DNA from: Bacteroidales bacterium UBA2030
GTDB taxonomy: Bacteria; Bacteroidota; Bacteroidia; Bacteroidales; TTA-H9
Direction of reading: 5' to 3'
DNA: 9,601 nt
NCBI GenBank assembly: GCA_002332755.1
Contig: DDBO01000028.1
Coordinates: 1 to 9,601 of the forward strand
The translations under genes were made by a program, and so were the position numbers. Each line of letters starts with the position of its first letter. Position 1 is the first letter of the stretch. This document shows, piece after piece, positions 6,811 through 9,601 of the stretch. The notes under the pieces were generated by a model. The model saw only the letters and a list, made by a program, of their open reading frames with translations. It was not told the DNA's origin and made no database searches.

Positions 6811-7484
6811 AAAAAACCATTTTAACTGCAGCAGTTTTTCTCATAACCCTTGCTTTGGGTTTCGGTCAGGAATCGTCACGCCCTCAGACGGAATTTTTGT
6901 TTAGCCACGATAAAGGGATCAGTTTTTCGGGATTTGGTGGCCCTTTGGTAGAATTCAGCAATGTTGACGGAGCTTTTGGCGTTTTTATTGGAGGTGGTGG
7001 TGCAGCCATCATCAACCAAACCTTCTTCTTTGGTGGTTATGGTATGGGTCTGACCACTGATCAGCCACGTTATAGCATTACCCTCATGGGTGAAAACGGT
7101 TTTCCAAAGCCCTTAAACGATCTCTGTCCTCAAATCGGGCATGGAGGATTCTGGCTGGGTTATATTCATCAATCCCACAAAATCATTCACTTGGCTCTGA
7201 GTACAAAAATTGGTTGGGGGGGCATTACCTACACCCAGGGGTATTACGGAAACAGGGTTGAAGAACTTGGAACGGATGGAATTTTCGTTTTTACACCTCA
7301 GGCCGAAGTAGAGGTAAATTTGCTGAGATGGTTTAAACTCAATTTGGGTCTTGGATACCGTTGGGTGGCTGGAGCGGATTCTCAGTATATCACACCCACA
7401 GGCCCTCAATCCTTACTCTCATCAGGTTCACTGAGTTCACCCATTGGAACCGTGACTTTTATGTTTGGCAATTTCGTAAAGTAA
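6807..7484 (+). CDS. Exported, probable outer-membrane beta-barrel protein, function unknown
   Basis: A 225-aa protein with a clear signal peptide: K2-K3, a hydrophobic core, and cleavage probably near G19-F-G-Q. The mature part is rich in Gly and aromatic residues arranged in short alternating strands (for example I-G-G-G-G at 59-63, F-G-G-Y-G-M-G-L at 70-77 and L-N-L-G-L-G-Y near 180). The last strand ends in M-F-G-N-F-V-K, with aromatic residues near the C-terminus as in outer-membrane barrels. I do not recognise a named family and assign no function. The ATG overlaps the preceding stop codon (ATGA), so expression is probably coupled to the membrane synthase-like protein. It is the last gene of the operon, followed by the terminator at 7517. 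Confidence 0.75.
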   Translation: MKKTILTAAVFLITLALGFGQESSRPQTEFLFSHDKGISFSGFGGPLVEFSNVDGAFGVFIGGGGAAIINQTFFFGGYGMGLTTDQPRYSITLMGENGFPKPLNDLCPQIGHGGFWLGYIHQSHKIIHLALSTKIGWGGITYTQGYYGNRVEELGTDGIFVFTPQAEVEVNLLRWFKLNLGLGYRWVAGADSQYITPTGPQSLLSSGSLSSPIGTVTFMFGNFVK

Positions 7485-7499
7485 CTGAACTAACCCTAT

Positions 7500-7530
7500 T
7501 GTTTAATGTTTAATAGCCGGGGATTAAACA
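7500..7530 (+). promoter_or_regulatory. Tandem TGTTTAA repeat with inverted copy, alternative to the terminator hairpin
   Basis: TGTTTAAT occurs twice in overlapping tandem (7500-7507 and 7507-7514), and its exact reverse complement ATTAAACA follows at 7523-7530. Pairing 7507-7514 with 7523-7530 encloses the loop AGCCGGGG and would sequester the 5' arm of the terminator stem at 7517-7524. The two hairpins are mutually exclusive. The A/T-rich stem is weak, so a switch is speculative. Confidence 0.35.
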
Positions 7531-7544
7531 ACATTCCCGGTTTT
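7517..7544 (+). terminator. Probable terminator closing the four-gene operon
   Basis: CCGGGGAT (7517-7524) pairs with ATTCCCGG (7533-7540), with one G-T wobble, around the loop TAAACAAC. A short TTTT run follows, then AATTTAT. The T-tract is short and interrupted, so termination may be partial. The hairpin ends 11 nt before the receptor start at 7552, so it could also act on readthrough into the receptor gene. Confidence 0.6.
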
Positions 7545-7551
7545 AATTTAT

Positions 7552-9601
7552 ATGAAAAGATTATCACTGACACATATAATACTTTTTGTTGCCATCCAAA
7601 TGTCGTTGGCAGAAGAGTTGCCCAAGCGGACGGTGAGCGGAATTATCAGTGATGCTTCCAGTGGCGAGGTTCTCATCGGGGCTACAGTCTTGGTAAAGCA
7701 AACGCTTAATGGAACTTCAAGCAATGTTTATGGGTTTTATTCCATTACGCTTCCGGCCGGGGTTTACGAGCTTGAATTTTCTTTTGTGGGTTATGATAAA
7801 AAAGTGCTTAAAGCCGACCTTTCTCAATCGAACTTAAGGCTGGATGTAGCCTTGAACCCCAAACCCAAAGAACTTGCAACAGTTGTTATTAGTGCCGAAA
7901 AAACGGATGCTAATGTCAAAACTAATGAAATGAGCGTAATAAGACTTGATTCCAAGACCATTGAACGTATTCCTGCGTTACTCGGTGAAGTAGATATTAT
8001 AAGGGCTATGCAAATGCTTCCCGGAGTAAAAATGGTCGCCGAGGGTTCAACAGGCTTCAGTGTGAGGGGCGGAGCTCCTGATCAGAATCTTATTCTGCTG
8101 GATGAAGCTCAGGTTTACAATGCTGCACATTTGTTGGGGTTCTTCTCCGTTTTCAATAACGATGTAGTTAAAGATGTAAAAATTTATAAAGGGGATATTC
8201 CGGCTACCGATGGCGGAAGGTTATCAAGTCTGCTTGATATTCGCACACGTGATGGGAACAATAAAAGTTTTCATGGGAATGGTGGTATAGGGCTTATTTC
8301 GAGCCGCTTGTCACTGGAAGGCCCACTGAGCCCGGGACGCAGTTCATTTATTGTTGCCGGCAGACGTACTTATGCCGATGTGTTCCTCCCCCTTTCGAGC
8401 GACAAAGCCGTGCGCGATAATACACTCTACTTCTATGATTTTAATGGAAAAATCAGCCACACTATCAACGAAAAAAACAGACTGTTTTTATCGGGATATT
8501 TAGGACGCGATGTTTTCAAAAATCCATTTGGAGGCCTCGACTTTGGAAATCAAACCCTGACCCTGCGCTGGAATCATCTCTTTAGCGATCAGTTATTTGC
8601 AAATTTTACAGGCATTTACACCAATTACGATTACTTTGTCGGCACTCCCGAAGAACAAACCAACGCCTTTAAATGGACATCGGGTATGAAGGATTATGGT
8701 GTGAAAGCCGACTTTACATGGTTTCTGAACCCAGAAAACATGATCCGGTTCGGCGGCCAATCCGTTTACCATTATTTTAATCCTGGTATTGTTGAAGGCA
8801 TTGGAAGTCAAACCTCATTCAACCGTCTCGCTATGCCCGTTCAGCGCGGATTGGAGTCGGCGATTTATATCTCAAATGACCAACAGCTCACTCCGCTTAT
8901 CTCGCTTAAATATGGTCTTAGGTTCTCACTTTTTCATAATATTGGTCCCGCAACAGTTTACGAATACAATTCAGCAGGGCAGGCCATCGACTCGGTGAAA
9001 TTTGGCAAAGCAAAATTCTATCACACACGCAGGTCTCTGGAACCCAGAATTGCGGGAACCTATATACTCGATGAACAATCCAGCTTTAAAATTTCTTATT
9101 CACGTACCGTTCAATATATTCAACTGGCTCAAAATTCCACAGCAGGCACACCCCTCGACATCTGGTTTATGACTGGTCCCAACATAGAGCCCCAGCATTC
9201 GGATATCATAGCTGCAGGATATTTCAGGAACTTCAGCCAAAATACGTACGAAGCCAGCGTGGAAATTTACTACAAGCATACATCCAAAGCCATCGACTTT
9301 AAGGACCAGGCCCAGCTTTTGTTTAATGAATACCTTGAAGCCGAGTTGCGTACAGGCCAGGCAAAGGCCTACGGAATAGAACTTTTGTTGCGCCGTCGCG
9401 CCGGGCGGTTCAACGGATGGATTGCCTACACCCTATCAAAATGCCAGCGGACCATTGCGGCCATCAACAATGGAAAACCTTATTCTCCGGCTTACGACAA
9501 ACCGCATGAGATCTCAGTAGTTTCAAATTTCGAACTGAATCAAAGAATGATTCTCTCGGCCAATTGGGTTTATTCATCGGGTACACCGGTAACTTTCCCC
9601 A
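7552..9601 (+). CDS. TonB-dependent outer-membrane receptor (5' part, runs off the window)
   Basis: An open frame of 683 codons without a stop before the window edge; the 3' end of the barrel is missing. Residues 1-20 are a Sec signal peptide (ending S-L-A). Residues ~27-104 are a carboxypeptidase-regulatory-like beta-sandwich (V-S-G-I-I-S-D start, G-A-T-V-L-V-K, Y-G-F-Y-S-I, F-V-G-Y). Residues ~130-228 are the TonB plug: M155-L-P-G-V, F169-S-V-R-G-G-A-P-D-Q-N and L-L-D-E, then I-Y-K-G-D-I-P-A. The remainder is beta-strand-rich barrel. The family imports large or scarce substrates using TonB energy; the ligand cannot be read from the sequence. No SusD partner is visible, though one could follow to the right. 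The ATG at 7552 is chosen because it begins the signal peptide. No TAnnTTTG box is seen in the 67-nt gap, so it may depend on readthrough or another sigma factor. Confidence 0.9.
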   Translation, partial: MKRLSLTHIILFVAIQMSLAEELPKRTVSGIISDASSGEVLIGATVLVKQTLNGTSSNVYGFYSITLPAGVYELEFSFVGYDKKVLKADLSQSNLRLDVALNPKPKELATVVISAEKTDANVKTNEMSVIRLDSKTIERIPALLGEVDIIRAMQMLPGVKMVAEGSTGFSVRGGAPDQNLILLDEAQVYNAAHLLGFFSVFNNDVVKDVKIYKGDIPATDGGRLSSLLDIRTRDGNNKSFHGNGGIGLISSRLSLEGPLSPGRSSFIVAGRRTYADVFLPLSSDKAVRDNTLYFYDFNGKISHTINEKNRLFLSGYLGRDVFKNPFGGLDFGNQTLTLRWNHLFSDQLFANFTGIYTNYDYFVGTPEEQTNAFKWTSGMKDYGVKADFTWFLNPENMIRFGGQSVYHYFNPGIVEGIGSQTSFNRLAMPVQRGLESAIYISNDQQLTPLISLKYGLRFSLFHNIGPATVYEYNSAGQAIDSVKFGKAKFYHTRRSLEPRIAGTYILDEQSSFKISYSRTVQYIQLAQNSTAGTPLDIWFMTGPNIEPQHSDIIAAGYFRNFSQNTYEASVEIYYKHTSKAIDFKDQAQLLFNEYLEAELRTGQAKAYGIELLLRRRAGRFNGWIAYTLSKCQRTIAAINNGKPYSPAYDKPHEISVVSNFELNQRMILSANWVYSSGTPVTFP

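Noticed and set aside
7552..9601. A polysaccharide utilisation locus (SusC/SusD pair)
   Set aside because: The receptor shows the regulatory-like and plug domains, but no SusD, glycosidase or regulator is present in the window. A general TonB-dependent receptor is the safer call.

Overview
The window looks like chromosomal DNA of a Bacteroidota bacterium. A TonB-dependent receptor with an N-terminal carboxypeptidase-regulatory-like domain is typical of that phylum. Genes start after A/T-rich leaders with no Shine-Dalgarno sequence, and two upstream regions carry the Bacteroidota -7 promoter element TAnnTTTG. I see no rRNA, tRNA, insertion sequence, phage gene or CRISPR array. All genes are on the + strand and densely packed.

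Layout. Positions 1-189 are non-coding leader, rich in dyad symmetry, with a perfect TAnnTTTG match at 46-53. Positions 190-2142 encode a 650-aa DUF4914-type protein. Its central and C-terminal parts align by eye, motif by motif, with ATP-dependent phosphoenolpyruvate carboxykinase (PEPCK), so it is probably a diverged PEPCK-fold kinase or carboxykinase of unknown substrate. A rho-independent terminator at 2176-2205 ends this unit. A second TAnnTTTG element (2237-2244) then lies just upstream of the next unit.

Positions 2257-7484 form a tight four-gene operon: a YbaK/ProXp-ala-type tRNA-editing deacylase (171 aa), an exported papain-family (C1) cysteine peptidase (407 aa), a large membrane protein fused to a spermidine-synthase-like domain (934 aa), and an exported, probably beta-barrel, outer-membrane protein (225 aa). 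Junctions are ATGA overlaps (genes 1/2 and 3/4) or a 13-nt gap (genes 2/3), so translational coupling is likely. Three of the four products belong in the cell envelope and the editing enzyme in the cytoplasm; no single pathway is obvious. The operon ends at a terminator hairpin at 7517-7544. That hairpin overlaps a mutually exclusive A/T-rich hairpin and sits directly before the start (7552) of a TonB-dependent receptor, which runs off the right edge.

Most worth following up: the PEPCK-like active site of the DUF4914 protein, the nested symmetric elements around its promoter, the aminopropyltransferase domain with a rewritten catalytic motif, and the coupled envelope operon. I do not see a clearly recognisable new defence or mobile system.
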